Counted from the stretch's first letter, positions 7,942 to 16,308 are shown. The stretch is DNA of 47,652 bases from an uncultured Oscillospiraceae bacterium (GCA_900547305.1 URGH01000015.1:1-47652); one strand, 5' to 3'. Notes: a model not told the origin generated them from the letters alone. A program made the numbers and translations.

Positions 7942-8987
7942 TATTTTTTCTCCTTTTCTACGGCCTCAAAAAGTCCGTTTATATATGCAGCGCCCAGCGC
8001 CCTGTCAAAAAGCCCGTAGCCGGGTTTTCCGCTCTCTCCCCATATCATTCTGCCGTGGTCGGGGCGAACATATCCGTCAAAGCCCGTATCTACCAGCGCC
8101 TTTACTGTTTCGTACATATCAAGGCTGCCGTCTTTCGATAAATGCCCGCGCTCTTCAAAGCTGCCGTCCTCTAACAGCTTTACCTGGCGGATGTGCATAA
8201 ACGCTATCCTGCCCATTTCACTGTATTTGCGAACCATTTTCGGAATATCGTTAAACGCCGCGCAACCGAGGCTGCCAGTGCAAAAACAAAGGCTGTTGGC
8301 AGGGCTGTTTACTATATTTAACATTCGGTCGATATTCCGCTCGTTTGTTATAATTCTCGGAATACCGAAGATAGGGTACGGCGGGTCGTCGGGGTGTATC
8401 GCCATAGTAACTCCGCAGCTTTCCGCCACGGGAATTATCCTTTTAAGGAATTTTTCAAGGTTGCGCCACAGCCCCTCCTCGCCCAAAGCGGAGTAGGCTT
8501 TTATTAAATCCCGCACCTCTGCCTGCGTGTAACTTGCGTCCCAGCCGGGCAGGTGAATATCGTCTTTAAGCGGGTCAAGGCTTTTAAGCTGATCCATATA
8601 CATAACAAGGCTTGTTGAGCCGTCCGATGCCTCTTTATCAAGCTGGGTTCTTGTCCAGTCGAACACCGGCATAAAATTATATGTAATGCACTTTACGCCG
8701 TATTTCGCGCAGCGGCGAATGTTCTCGCAGTAAACCTCGGTATATTCGTCCGCCTTTTCGGTGCCGAGCTTTATTTCTTCGGGCACAGGCACAGACTCTA
8801 CAATATCGAATATAAGCCCGTTTTCCTCTGCCTGCTCTTTTAATTTTTTAAGGCTTTCTTCGGGCCAGACCTTGCCCGGCTTTACATCGTAAACCGCGGT
8901 TACTACCGAGCGCATATTCGGTATCTGCCTTATGTATTTAAGCGGTATCGGGTCGGTTTCTCCGTACCACCTGAAGGACATTTTCAT
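7941..8987 (-). CDS. uxuA: Mannonate dehydratase
   Basis: A 348-residue enzyme that dehydrates D-mannonate to 2-keto-3-deoxygluconate. The N-terminus MSFRWYG, the central IHPDDPP, the FCTGSLG motif, MHIRQVK and the C-terminal PDHGRMIWGE are family signatures; His, Cys and Asp residues in these motifs coordinate the metal. The length fits the shorter Gram-positive type (E. coli UxuA is ~394). ATG at 8987 overlaps the uxaC stop by four bases, and its stop overlaps uxuB, so the three genes are translationally coupled. Function confidence is high because motifs and neighbours agree. Confidence 0.95.
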   Translation of the reverse strand: MKMSFRWYGETDPIPLKYIRQIPNMRSVVTAVYDVKPGKVWPEESLKKLKEQAEENGLIFDIVESVPVPEEIKLGTEKADEYTEVYCENIRRCAKYGVKCITYNFMPVFDWTRTQLDKEASDGSTSLVMYMDQLKSLDPLKDDIHLPGWDASYTQAEVRDLIKAYSALGEEGLWRNLEKFLKRIIPVAESCGVTMAIHPDDPPYPIFGIPRIITNERNIDRMLNIVNSPANSLCFCTGSLGCAAFNDIPKMVRKYSEMGRIAFMHIRQVKLLEDGSFEERGHLSKDGSLDMYETVKALVDTGFDGYVRPDHGRMIWGESGKPGYGLFDRALGAAYINGLFEAVEKEKK

Positions 8988-10345
8988 TGCTCTGTCAGCT
9001 CCTTTATATTATAATAACTGATTTTTTCGGCAAGCCTTACGGCGCTTTCCTTATCGTATTCTCCTCCGCTTACCCACTCGCCTAAAATATCCGCCGCAAT
9101 TCTGCGGAAATAATCGTGACGCGCGTAGGATAAAAAGCTGCGCGAATCGGTAAGCATACCGAGAAATGAACCGAGCGCCGAATTTTCGGCTATATTTTCC
9201 ATTTCCTCGCGTATGCCGCGCTTGTGGTCGCAGAACCACCAAGCCGCGCCGCAGCGTATGTTCGGGAACGCCCCCGCAACAGAGGCTATCTGCGCCGCGT
9301 TTGAGGGATTAAGGGTGTAAATAACCGTTTGCGGCATACCGCCGTTTTTATTTATAGCGTCAAGCATATGTATAAGCGCCGTGCCGCTTATTTCGTCTCC
9401 CACGCAGTCTACGCCGCAATCCGCACCCAAGGCAGCAAACAAATTGCTGTTTGCGTTGCGGTAAACGGCTAAGTGCATTTGCATAACAAGGTTTCGCTTT
9501 TTATATTCCGCCGCCAAGAAAAGGTACATATTGCCTATAAACCCTGAATATTCGGCATCGGAAATTTCTGCGCCCGCAAGCGCCTTTTTAAACGTACCGT
9601 CCGCCGACGCGTTATCTGCAATTCTATCGGGGAAATGCGGAATACCCACGTCTGTAAAGCGGCAGCCGTTAAGGCAGAAGAAATCAAGCCTTTTAATAAC
9701 CGCGGCTTTAAGACCTTCAAGGTTTGTTATTTCGATGCCCGATACCTCGGCTAATTTTTTTATGTAATGGGGGTAGCCTGTGCGCCGTACAAGCAGCAGA
9801 TTATCCGTTCTGAACGAGGGCAGAACCCTTGTTTTAAAGCTTTTGTCCTCTTTTATTTTTTCATGGTATTCAAGCGTATCAATAATATCATCGGTAGTGC
9901 AAAGGGTTTCTACTTTCGATTGCTCTATGAGCTTTCTCGGCGACAGTTTATTTTTTGCAATAAAAGCGTTTGCCTCGTCGTATATTTCGGCGGCGTTATC
10001 GCTTTTAAGCGGCTTATCTATGCCGAAAAACATTGATAATTCCATATGCGACCAATGGTAAAGCGGGTTACCCGCGGCAAGCTCCAACGCGGCGGCGTAT
10101 TTAATGAATTTTTCGCGCCAATCGGTGTTGCCTGTAATGTACCTTTCGTCTATGTCCGCCGTTCGCATAAGCCGCCATTTGTAATGGTCGCCGCCAAGCC
10201 ACATTTCGCCGATATTGTTGAAAGGCTTATCCTCAAAAATCTCTTTCGGGGATAGGTGGCAGTGGTAATCAATAATAGGTAAATTTTTTATTTTTGAATA
10301 TATCTCCCGCGCGTCTGCGGTTTTGAGTAAATAGCTATCAGTCAT
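8984..10345 (-). CDS. uxaC: Glucuronate isomerase
   Basis: Amidohydrolase-superfamily uronate isomerase, 453 residues (family usually ~465-470). It converts D-glucuronate to D-fructuronate, or D-galacturonate to D-tagaturonate. The metal motif IDYHCHLSP lies at about residues 25-33, and the family regions around MQMHLAVYRN, SFLGMLTDSRSF and YARHDYFRR are present. It is the first gene of the minus-strand uronate operon, with a very strong GGGAGGAG SD seven bases before ATG 10345. A cupin-AraC regulator is transcribed divergently 114 bp away and presumably senses a pathway sugar. No uxaA/uxaB galacturonate genes are visible, favouring glucuronate as the main substrate. Confidence 0.95.
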   Translation of the reverse strand: MTDSYLLKTADAREIYSKIKNLPIIDYHCHLSPKEIFEDKPFNNIGEMWLGGDHYKWRLMRTADIDERYITGNTDWREKFIKYAAALELAAGNPLYHWSHMELSMFFGIDKPLKSDNAAEIYDEANAFIAKNKLSPRKLIEQSKVETLCTTDDIIDTLEYHEKIKEDKSFKTRVLPSFRTDNLLLVRRTGYPHYIKKLAEVSGIEITNLEGLKAAVIKRLDFFCLNGCRFTDVGIPHFPDRIADNASADGTFKKALAGAEISDAEYSGFIGNMYLFLAAEYKKRNLVMQMHLAVYRNANSNLFAALGADCGVDCVGDEISGTALIHMLDAINKNGGMPQTVIYTLNPSNAAQIASVAGAFPNIRCGAAWWFCDHKRGIREEMENIAENSALGSFLGMLTDSRSFLSYARHDYFRRIAADILGEWVSGGEYDKESAVRLAEKISYYNIKELTEQ

Positions 10346-10383
10346 ATATTCTCCTCCCGCCTTAATTATATATCGGCAATCAC

Positions 10384-10398
10384 AACAATTAAATTGTT
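10384..10398. promoter_or_regulatory. Perfect 15-bp palindrome between uxaC and araC (candidate operator)
   Basis: The sequence AACAATTAAATTGTT reads identically on both strands around a central A. It lies in the 114-bp divergent region. A TATAAT on the minus strand (10370-10365) sits 17 bp from a weak TTTAAT that falls inside the palindrome, but a transcript from there would start within the uxaC SD, so that promoter is doubtful. On the plus side, TTGCAA near 10417 with an AT-rich -10 could serve araC. The palindrome is a plausible binding site for the adjacent regulator or for a repressor; AraC proteins more often use direct repeats. Confidence 0.45.
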
Positions 10399-10459
10399 TG
10401 TATTATTATTTTACATTGCAAATATTGTTTTTATATGATAATATATACACGGTGATAAT

Positions 10460-11293
10460 ATGTCAGATTTTTTCTTATATCGGGATAACGATATTGATAT
10501 GGGCTATTGGCAGGATGAAACCCCAGTCCCGGAGCATTTCAAAGCCCATACCCACGAAACCTATGAGCTTTACTGCTTTTTGGGCGGCAAGGGCATTTAT
10601 CGGGTTGAGGGTACGCCGTACCTGCTTAAAGCGGGCGATATTTTAATTATGCGCCCCGCCGAATCGCACTATATTGATATAAGCCCCGATAAGCCTTACA
10701 CCCGCTTTTCGGTAAACTTTAAAGCCGAGCTTTTTAAAGGCATAGACCCGAAAGGGCGCTTATTATCGCCGTTTATAAATCGAAAATTGGGTACATTCAA
10801 CCTGTACCGTGCCGAAAATTTCAAAACCGACGCCTATAAACTGTTTATAAATAATATGACGGAAAATTCCTCAGACAGACGCGTGCAGATAATCACAAAT
10901 CTTCTGCCGCTTTTAAACGAAATTTCTGCCGCATTTGAAACAATGTCCGAGGTTCAGATAGACCAAACGCTCGACAGCAGAATTATAAACTACATAAACC
11001 GCCACATTTCCGATGATTTAAGCCTGGACGTTATTTGCGAAAGGTATTATATAAGCAAGTCGCACCTTTGCCATATATTTAAAAAAGCCACGGCAATGAC
11101 CGTGGGCGAATATATTACGGAAAAAAGGCTTGTTATGGCAAAGCAACTTGTTCTTTCGGGAATATCCCCCACAAAGGCATATTCGGAGTGCGGTTTCCGC
11201 GATTATTCGGTATTCTACCGCGCCTTTAAAAAGAAATACGGGGTATCGCCCCGACAAACCGCTCAGTACCTCCGCCCCGACTGTGGAATATAA
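10460..11293 (+). CDS. AraC-family transcriptional regulator with N-terminal cupin
   Basis: A 277-residue regulator with an N-terminal sugar-sensing cupin (about 1-110, including HTHETYELYCFLGGKG and AGDILIMRP) and a C-terminal AraC double HTH (about 175-275; LSLDVICERYYISKSHLCHIF, then a second helix pair ending YGVSPRQ). It is divergent from the uxaC operon and most likely controls it in response to a uronate or downstream intermediate; that target is inferred from position only. The ATG at 10460 is preceded by a GGTGATA SD-like stretch. A bidirectional terminator follows directly. It is full length, in contrast to the truncated araC at 4448-5041. Confidence 0.88.
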   Translation: MSDFFLYRDNDIDMGYWQDETPVPEHFKAHTHETYELYCFLGGKGIYRVEGTPYLLKAGDILIMRPAESHYIDISPDKPYTRFSVNFKAELFKGIDPKGRLLSPFINRKLGTFNLYRAENFKTDAYKLFINNMTENSSDRRVQIITNLLPLLNEISAAFETMSEVQIDQTLDSRIINYINRHISDDLSLDVICERYYISKSHLCHIFKKATAMTVGEYITEKRLVMAKQLVLSGISPTKAYSECGFRDYSVFYRAFKKKYGVSPRQTAQYLRPDCGI

Positions 11294-11303
11294 GATAAAA
11301 AAG

Positions 11304-11336
11304 TAAAAATCCCCATTCTTATGAATGAGGATTTTT
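11304..11336. terminator. Bidirectional intrinsic terminator between araC and tRNA-Pro
   Basis: AAAAATCCCCATTC and GAATGAGGATTTTT form a ~14-bp stem with one G-T pair around a TTAT loop. A-rich sequence on one side and T-rich on the other let it act on both strands, ending araC (plus) and the tRNA transcript (minus). Confidence 0.8.
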
Positions 11337-11411
11337 GGTCCGAGTGACAAGACTTGAACTTGCGGCCTCTTGACCCCCAGTCAAGCGCGCTACCAGCTGC
11401 GCCACACCCGG
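11336..11411 (-). tRNA. tRNA-Pro(GGG)
   Basis: A 76-nt cloverleaf on the minus strand. The acceptor stem CCGGGTG pairs with CACTCGG, followed by A and an encoded CCA. The D-arm has GCGCAGCTGGTAGCGC, the anticodon stem CTTGA/TCAAG encloses the loop CTGGGGG with anticodon GGG, and the T-arm contains GTTCAAGTC. It reads CCC and CCU proline codons. It stands alone, with a terminator immediately after its 3' end. Confidence 0.95.
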
Positions 11412-11495
11412 CAATTTGCTTTTTACAGCCTTATTATTATATCAAGCCTTAACGAAAAAGTCAACAATAAATTTCAGTATCGTGCAAAAAAACCG

Positions 11496-12353
11496 TCAGG
11501 CGTTTCTTTTAAAGCCCTCGCCGAGAACCTCGCCCGCCTCGCCCACTATTATAAAGGCGTTTTTATCGCAGTTTGTGGCAAGGCGGCAAACCGCCGCCAC
11601 CTCGTGCCGCCGCACGGTGCACATAAGCATTTGTCTTTTTGTGCCGGTGTACGCGCCGGTTACATCAAGCAGTGTCACGCCGCGGTTTATAAGCGACATT
11701 ATACTGTCGGAAAGCTCCTTAGCGTTATCGGTTATAACATAAATAATTTTGCCGCGGTCTGCGCCGTAGAGTATCAGGTCCATAACGCGGGACGATGCGT
11801 AAATGGCAATTACCGCGTAAAGCGCGCTTTCAATATTTTTATAAACCAGTGCGGAAAGCCCCACCACCGCCGCGTCTGCCGCGAGCATAAGCCTGCCTAC
11901 GGTAAGGTGCGGGAATTTGCGGTTTATAAGCTTTGCTATTATATCGGTGCCGCCCGTTGTGGCACCTCTCAGCATAAAAAGGCTGATACCAAGCCCCATA
12001 AGCAGCCCGCCGAAAAGCGCGGCTAATATTGGGTCTATTTTCATTTTGGGAATAAAAAGCCCCGAAATATCGAGCGTGAGCGACATTACCGCCGTTGCAA
12101 CAGCGGTTTTTGCAATAAAAACACCGCCGAATTTAATAAACCCCGCCGCAAGCAGCGGAATATTAAGAATAAACACCACCGTACCTATAGGCAGCGAAAA
12201 AAGGTAATTCAAAATTGTCGCAATACCCGTAAGCCCGCCGGGGGATATTTCGTTTTCAGTTAAGAAAAGCAAGACCGCCACGGAATATATAATACCGCCG
12301 GCAATGTAAAAGAGAAGATCAACCAAAAAGGAGAAAAGCTGTTTTCTTTTCAT
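11496..12353 (-). CDS. YitT-family membrane protein (DUF161/DUF2179)
   Basis: A 285-residue protein with about five hydrophobic segments in the first ~165 residues, followed by a soluble C-terminal DUF2179-type domain (about 210-285, RGVTLLDVTGAYTG). The N-terminal region with ISPGGLTGIATIL and the second half with GGTDIIAKLI are hallmark motifs of the YitT group, common in Firmicutes and of unknown transport or regulatory function. ATG at 12353 has a GGAGGG SD. It is monocistronic as far as can be seen; the tRNA lies downstream and a divergent Cys-rich gene upstream. Confidence 0.9.
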   Translation of the reverse strand: MKRKQLFSFLVDLLFYIAGGIIYSVAVLLFLTENEISPGGLTGIATILNYLFSLPIGTVVFILNIPLLAAGFIKFGGVFIAKTAVATAVMSLTLDISGLFIPKMKIDPILAALFGGLLMGLGISLFMLRGATTGGTDIIAKLINRKFPHLTVGRLMLAADAAVVGLSALVYKNIESALYAVIAIYASSRVMDLILYGADRGKIIYVITDNAKELSDSIMSLINRGVTLLDVTGAYTGTKRQMLMCTVRRHEVAAVCRLATNCDKNAFIIVGEAGEVLGEGFKRNA

Positions 12354-12506
12354 ACATATTCCCTCCGAAAATAAAAACTTTCAAATATTTTTCCCGTTTT
12401 TGTGAAAATATATTTCACTTAATTTCTTATATTACATATTATGATATTGAAGATAACGTGTTGCCCCGGCGATACGACTTCAATTATTCTACAGGAGGCA
12501 ATTTTT

Positions 12507-13331
12507 ATGGCAGATTTAAAAAACGGCTGCCCGCCCGAAAACGGTACGTTTAAGGAAGCCGTATGCGTAGACGCCGGCAGAGTGTACGATTCCTGCTGCG
12601 ACCGCGATTGTCTGGAGGATCTTCGCTGTTTCTTCTTGCCCGAGGATCAGGGGCTTATAAGCAACGCGATAAGCGTGAGATTACGCTCGGCAGAGGTACT
12701 TAATGTTTTCATTGACGTTGAGCCGGTAAACTTCAACAAGGGCTTTTATTCCTGCGATCTTACTTTCTTCTTCCTGCTTGACTTTGACGTTTACACCGCT
12801 CCCCATTCCTGCCCGCAGTGTATAAAGGGTATATCCTCTTACTCGAAAAAGGTTATACTCTTCGGCAGCGACGGCAACGTAAAGGTATTCTCCAGCCGCG
12901 ACCGCGAGGACGGCGACTGCGACACAAGCTCGCGCCGAAGCACAAATATGCCGAAATGCGTTGTTCAGGCGGTTGACCCGATTCCGCTTTCGGCGAGAAT
13001 TTGCGAAATTCACGATTGCTACGAAAACGTTCGCTGTATTCCCAAGTGCATATGTGACTGCATAGGCGGCAACGTTGTTACCGACCTGCAAAACGGCACG
13101 CCGACGGTTTACGTCACCCTGGGGCTTTTCACCATAGTTCAGCTTATAAGAAACGTTCAAATGCTGATACCGGTGTATGATTTCTGCATACCCGAAAAGC
13201 AGTGCGACGACTCAACCGACCAGCCCTGCGATACTTTCAGAAAAATTAAATTCCCGACCGACGATTTCTTCCCGCCGCGCCCGTGCGACGCCGATAACGA
13301 CTGCTGCGGCTGCCAAAAAGCTGAGCAGTAA
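12507..13331 (+). CDS. Cysteine-rich protein of unknown function
   Basis: A 274-residue protein with about 24 cysteines (close to 9%), clustered at the N-terminus (DSCCDRDC), in the middle (CEIHDC, CIPKCICDC) and at the C-terminus (CDADNDCCGC). There is no signal peptide and no membrane segment. The region between the clusters alternates hydrophobic strands and looks beta-rich. I recall similar conserved proteins in Clostridia but cannot name a characterised family; a structural or spore-associated role is a guess from cysteine content and lack of export signal. The start is ATG 12507 with a perfect AGGAGG SD; an upstream in-frame ATG at 12441 has no SD. A small dyad, GTGAAA-5-TTTCAC, lies at 12402-12418 upstream. 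Confidence 0.75.
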   Translation: MADLKNGCPPENGTFKEAVCVDAGRVYDSCCDRDCLEDLRCFFLPEDQGLISNAISVRLRSAEVLNVFIDVEPVNFNKGFYSCDLTFFFLLDFDVYTAPHSCPQCIKGISSYSKKVILFGSDGNVKVFSSRDREDGDCDTSSRRSTNMPKCVVQAVDPIPLSARICEIHDCYENVRCIPKCICDCIGGNVVTDLQNGTPTVYVTLGLFTIVQLIRNVQMLIPVYDFCIPEKQCDDSTDQPCDTFRKIKFPTDDFFPPRPCDADNDCCGCQKAEQ

Positions 13332-13340
13332 TAACAAAGT

Positions 13341-13372
13341 TTACGGAGGAGCAGGTTACTGCTCTTCCGTAA
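13341..13372. terminator. Hairpin at the convergent ends of the Cys-rich gene and the phosphohexomutase gene
   Basis: TTACGGAGGAGCAG and CTGCTCTTCCGTAA form a 14-bp stem around GTTA. It includes the last codons of the minus-strand gene and is followed on that strand by a short T-rich stretch, so it may act mainly for the minus strand. No T-tract follows on the plus strand. Confidence 0.5.
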
Positions 13373-14843
13373 GAGGCGATATATCAAGTTTATCAAAGCC
13401 TTTAAAGAAATCCACTATTCCCGCTATATCCTTTTTAATACCGCCCTTGACGCGGCTTTCAAAGTTTATCGGCATAACCGGGTCGTGAACGCTCAGCCGC
13501 AGCAGGAAAAATCCGTTTTCGGTGGATATTCTCACGCCCTCGCGGTCATCGTCGGCGGTTTTGTAATCAGGTCTTGCTTCTGCGTATTCGCGCAGTTTTT
13601 TTATAACCGTTTCGCCGTATTCTCTGAAATTTTCCGCCGTTATATTAAAGCGGAACTCTGCTTCCTCTGCCGGCATTTTAAGCGGAGCAAGAATTTTTTC
13701 AATATCGCGCCCGCGCGCTAATTCTATAACTATTTTAGTCACTAAATACGCGCCGTCGTCAAGAAAATAGTTTTCCCTTAAAGCCGCATGACCCGAGGTT
13801 TCTATGGCAAGCGGGCAGTTTATGCCCTCTTTGCATAGCTCTATCGCCTTGTTTATAACGTTTTTATAGCCGCGGCGGTAGCGGTAGTGTGTGTCGTTAA
13901 GGGTATCTTCAAGGTATTCGCGCAGCCCGTCGCTCGTTACGGAATCGGTAACTATGGTAGCGCCGCCCTTCTCGCCCGACACCATATATGCGGCAAGCGC
14001 TATAAGGCGGTTGCGGTTGATTTCCTCGCCGTCAGCCCCAACACAGCCCGCGCGGTCAACGTCGGTATCAAAAATAATGCCGAGGTCGGCGTTATTATTC
14101 TTAACCGCCGCGCATACGCTTTTCATAGCGTCCTCGTTTTCGGGGTTGGGTATGTGGTTCGGGAACATTCCGTCAGGCTCTAAAAACTGGCTGCCCGATA
14201 TGTCCGCGCCCAGCTTTTCCAGCACGTCGGTAGCATAAAATCCGCCCGCGCCGTTGCCTGCGTCAACCACTATTTTATAGCCCGCAAGCGGCCTTTCCTC
14301 TTCCGTTTTGCCCACCGCGTCGCATATCATTTTACGCAGTCTCGCGGCGTATTTTGCCATATAATTCAGCTTTACGGTAACGCCCGAGCGGTTGCATATA
14401 ATTTCCTCGCCCTTATCGGCGAGCTTTACAATTTCGGTAATATCGGGCGAATCAAGCCCGCCCGCGGGGGTGAAAAATTTAAGCCCGTTGCGGTCAAACG
14501 GGTGGTGGCTTGCCGTTATCTGAATTGCGGCGTCAGCTTTTAAATCCACCGTAGTCATAAACATGGCGGGGGTAGAGCAAAGCCCGCAGTCTATTACAGA
14601 TATGCCCGCGTTAATAAGCGCGCTTATAACCTGCTTCGCTATTTTTTCACCGGTTATTCTGGAGTCCCTGCCTACGGATATTGTAAGCTTTGAGGGGTCC
14701 TTATCATATTTATTTATGTACCACGAAACAAACGCGGCGGTAATATCGTAAACCGCTTCGTCGGTAAGGTTTACCTCTTTCCCGCCGAGGGGGGACGCTA
14801 CGCCCCTTATATCCGTTCCGCTTTTCAGTGAAATGTAACTCAT
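13356..14843 (-). CDS. Phosphomannomutase/phosphoglucomutase (alpha-D-phosphohexomutase)
   Basis: A 495-residue four-domain phosphohexomutase that interconverts hexose 1- and 6-phosphates. It carries the catalytic phosphoserine in TASHHP (Ser112), the Mg-binding DTDVDR loop (259-264), the sugar-specificity loop ETSGH (348-352) and a C-terminal phosphate-binding domain. The extended ETSGHAALRENYF form is typical of ManB/CpsG-like enzymes that take both mannose and glucose. ATG at 14843 has a TAGGAG SD whose TAG is the stop of a possible 37-codon gene upstream. It supplies sugar 1-phosphates for nucleotide sugars; no other envelope-sugar gene is adjacent. Confidence 0.9.
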   Translation of the reverse strand: MSYISLKSGTDIRGVASPLGGKEVNLTDEAVYDITAAFVSWYINKYDKDPSKLTISVGRDSRITGEKIAKQVISALINAGISVIDCGLCSTPAMFMTTVDLKADAAIQITASHHPFDRNGLKFFTPAGGLDSPDITEIVKLADKGEEIICNRSGVTVKLNYMAKYAARLRKMICDAVGKTEEERPLAGYKIVVDAGNGAGGFYATDVLEKLGADISGSQFLEPDGMFPNHIPNPENEDAMKSVCAAVKNNNADLGIIFDTDVDRAGCVGADGEEINRNRLIALAAYMVSGEKGGATIVTDSVTSDGLREYLEDTLNDTHYRYRRGYKNVINKAIELCKEGINCPLAIETSGHAALRENYFLDDGAYLVTKIVIELARGRDIEKILAPLKMPAEEAEFRFNITAENFREYGETVIKKLREYAEARPDYKTADDDREGVRISTENGFFLLRLSVHDPVMPINFESRVKGGIKKDIAGIVDFFKGFDKLDISPLTEEQ

Positions 14844-14856
14844 AATATTAAAACTC

Positions 14857-14970
14857 CTATCCGAAAAAATAGCCGGCTGAAAAATAGCCGATTATAATAA
14901 GTATTACGGCAGACGCCGTGTAAAGCATCGCCTTTAAAAACGCGGTTTTTCCGCTGCTTAGCATATTCAT
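14857..14970 (-). CDS. Possible small single-pass membrane peptide (37 aa)
   Basis: An open frame of 37 codons starting at ATG 14970 (or GTG 14973). The N-terminus is short and basic (MNMLSSGKTAFLK) and is followed by one hydrophobic helix (ASAVILIIIGYFSAG) ending in aromatic residues. The stop TAG overlaps the SD of the phosphohexomutase gene 14 bases downstream, a close spacing suggesting translational coupling. The upstream SD is weak. The composition is what a genuine membrane peptide would have, but nothing else confirms expression. Confidence 0.42.
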   Translation of the reverse strand: MNMLSSGKTAFLKAMLYTASAVILIIIGYFSAGYFFG

Positions 14971-15024
14971 CACCCGGTAACAGTGTTCCCGAATACATAA
15001 AATTTATTTATCGGAGGCAAACGA

Positions 15025-15567
15025 ATGACAGTATACAAACTGGCAGGTGACAAGGTAAGAATTGCCCTTTCCGACAGCGAGGTGCTCTCGTTTTTCGGTA
15101 CCTACGAAAAATTTGCCTCTTTAAGCGGCGGCACGCGGCTTGCCGTGAGCCTGCTGCTTAAGGAAAGTCTTGAAAAATACGGCGATATATTAGGCGACGA
15201 CCTACTCGTTGAAATAAGGGCAAGAAAATCCGCCGGGTGCGTTATTACCGTATCTCCCGCCGCAGGCAGAGAGCGCGGCAAAGACCGCGTTATGCTCATT
15301 TTCCCCGACAGTGAAAGTATGATAAGCGGCATTAAAAGGCTTTATTTGCGCCGTCTGCCGCGAGGAAAAAGCAGCCTTTACCGCCTTAAAAGCAAATACC
15401 GCCTTGTCATAACTGGGCACAGCCGCGATTTTTATTTTATGAGCGAATTTTGCACCGTAAAAAACGCAAGCGAGCCCGAAATCGCCTATACCGAAGAATA
15501 TGGCAAACTGCTCTGCAAAGATACCGCCGTGCCGACCGTAGGCAGGGCTTTTTCTAAAGATTTTTAA
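15025..15567 (+). CDS. MecA-like adaptor protein
   Basis: A 180-residue protein with two halves like the ClpC adaptor MecA/NegA: an N-terminal domain (1-~78) ending in GCVITV, an acidic/charged joint, and a C-terminal domain containing SSLYRLKSKYRLVI and ending EYGKLLCKDTAVPTVGRAF, the region that binds ClpC in MecA. MecA feeds substrates such as competence or sporulation factors to the ClpCP protease. It is shorter than B. subtilis MecA (~218) because the linker is nearly absent. ATG 15025 has a GGAGG-type SD (ATCGGAGGCAAACGA). Its last 14 bases overlap the convergent rpe gene. The similarity is recognisable but remote, so which substrates it serves is unknown. Confidence 0.68.
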   Translation: MTVYKLAGDKVRIALSDSEVLSFFGTYEKFASLSGGTRLAVSLLLKESLEKYGDILGDDLLVEIRARKSAGCVITVSPAAGRERGKDRVMLIFPDSESMISGIKRLYLRRLPRGKSSLYRLKSKYRLVITGHSRDFYFMSEFCTVKNASEPEIAYTEEYGKLLCKDTAVPTVGRAFSKDF

Positions 15568-16201
15568 GGGTTGCTACCGCCTTGCCCATATCCTCTGCCG
15601 AAAATACGCAGCTGCCCGCCACAAGCACCGTAGCGCCCGCGTTTACGGCAAGAGGCGCGGTTTCGTAATTTATGCCGCCGTCTACCTCTAAATCAATGTT
15701 CAAGCCCTGTTTTTTAATTTCGTCACGCAGGGTAGAGAGCTTATAAAGCGCCGATGGCATAAATTTTTGCCCGCCGAACCCCGGCTCAACCGACATTACA
15801 AGCACCATATCGCAAAGCGGCAAAAACTCAAATATCTCCTCGGGCGCGGTGCCCGGCTTTATTGTAAGACAAGCCTTGCAGCCGCGCTCCCTTATCTCGG
15901 TAAGGGTGGCGCGCACATCGCTGCCCGCCTCGTAATGAAAGCCCAGAATATCCGCAGCCTCGGCAAACTGCTTTATATACCTGTGCGGGCGGTCTATCAT
16001 AAGGTGCACATCCAGCGGCAGCGAGGTATGCTTTTTTATCGACTTTATAACCGGCACGCCGAACGAGATGTTCGGAACGAAAATACCGTCCATAACGTCA
16101 AGGTGCAGCATATCCGTACCCGAGTCCTCTAATTTTTTTATATCGTCTTTCAGTGTAAGAAAATCCGCCGTTAATACCGACGGTGAAATTTTAACCGACA
16201 A
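15554..16201 (-). CDS. rpe: Ribulose-phosphate 3-epimerase
   Basis: TIM-barrel epimerase of 215 residues interconverting ribulose 5-phosphate and xylulose 5-phosphate. Diagnostic stretches are the N-terminal KISPSVLTADF, HLDVMDGIFVPN, DVHLMI, the MSVEPGFGGQKF loop and the VDGGIN segment with the catalytic second aspartate. The open frame extends 44 codons further upstream, but that part has no similarity. A TTG at 16201 is preceded by a good AGGGGTG SD, giving the normal N-terminus, so I place the start there. The 3' end overlaps the mecA-like gene tail to tail by 14 bp. Confidence 0.93.
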   Translation of the reverse strand: MSVKISPSVLTADFLTLKDDIKKLEDSGTDMLHLDVMDGIFVPNISFGVPVIKSIKKHTSLPLDVHLMIDRPHRYIKQFAEAADILGFHYEAGSDVRATLTEIRERGCKACLTIKPGTAPEEIFEFLPLCDMVLVMSVEPGFGGQKFMPSALYKLSTLRDEIKKQGLNIDLEVDGGINYETAPLAVNAGATVLVAGSCVFSAEDMGKAVATLKNL

Positions 16202-16308
16202 TTCTTTCACCCCTATACATATATAATATATTTTAACCCCAATACGGCTTATTGTCAATGAAAATGAAAATACAAGTGAAATTTGTCGAACTAAAAAAAA
16301 TATATAAA

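Noticed and set aside
11370..12026. A long plus-strand open frame opposite the YitT gene and tRNA
   Set aside because: It runs antisense through a tRNA and a conserved membrane protein, is rich in Cys/His/Arg as expected of a shadow frame, and has no SD.
12681..13160. Minus-strand open frame inside the Cys-rich gene
   Set aside because: The plus-strand gene has a perfect SD and a coherent protein; the opposite frame has neither.
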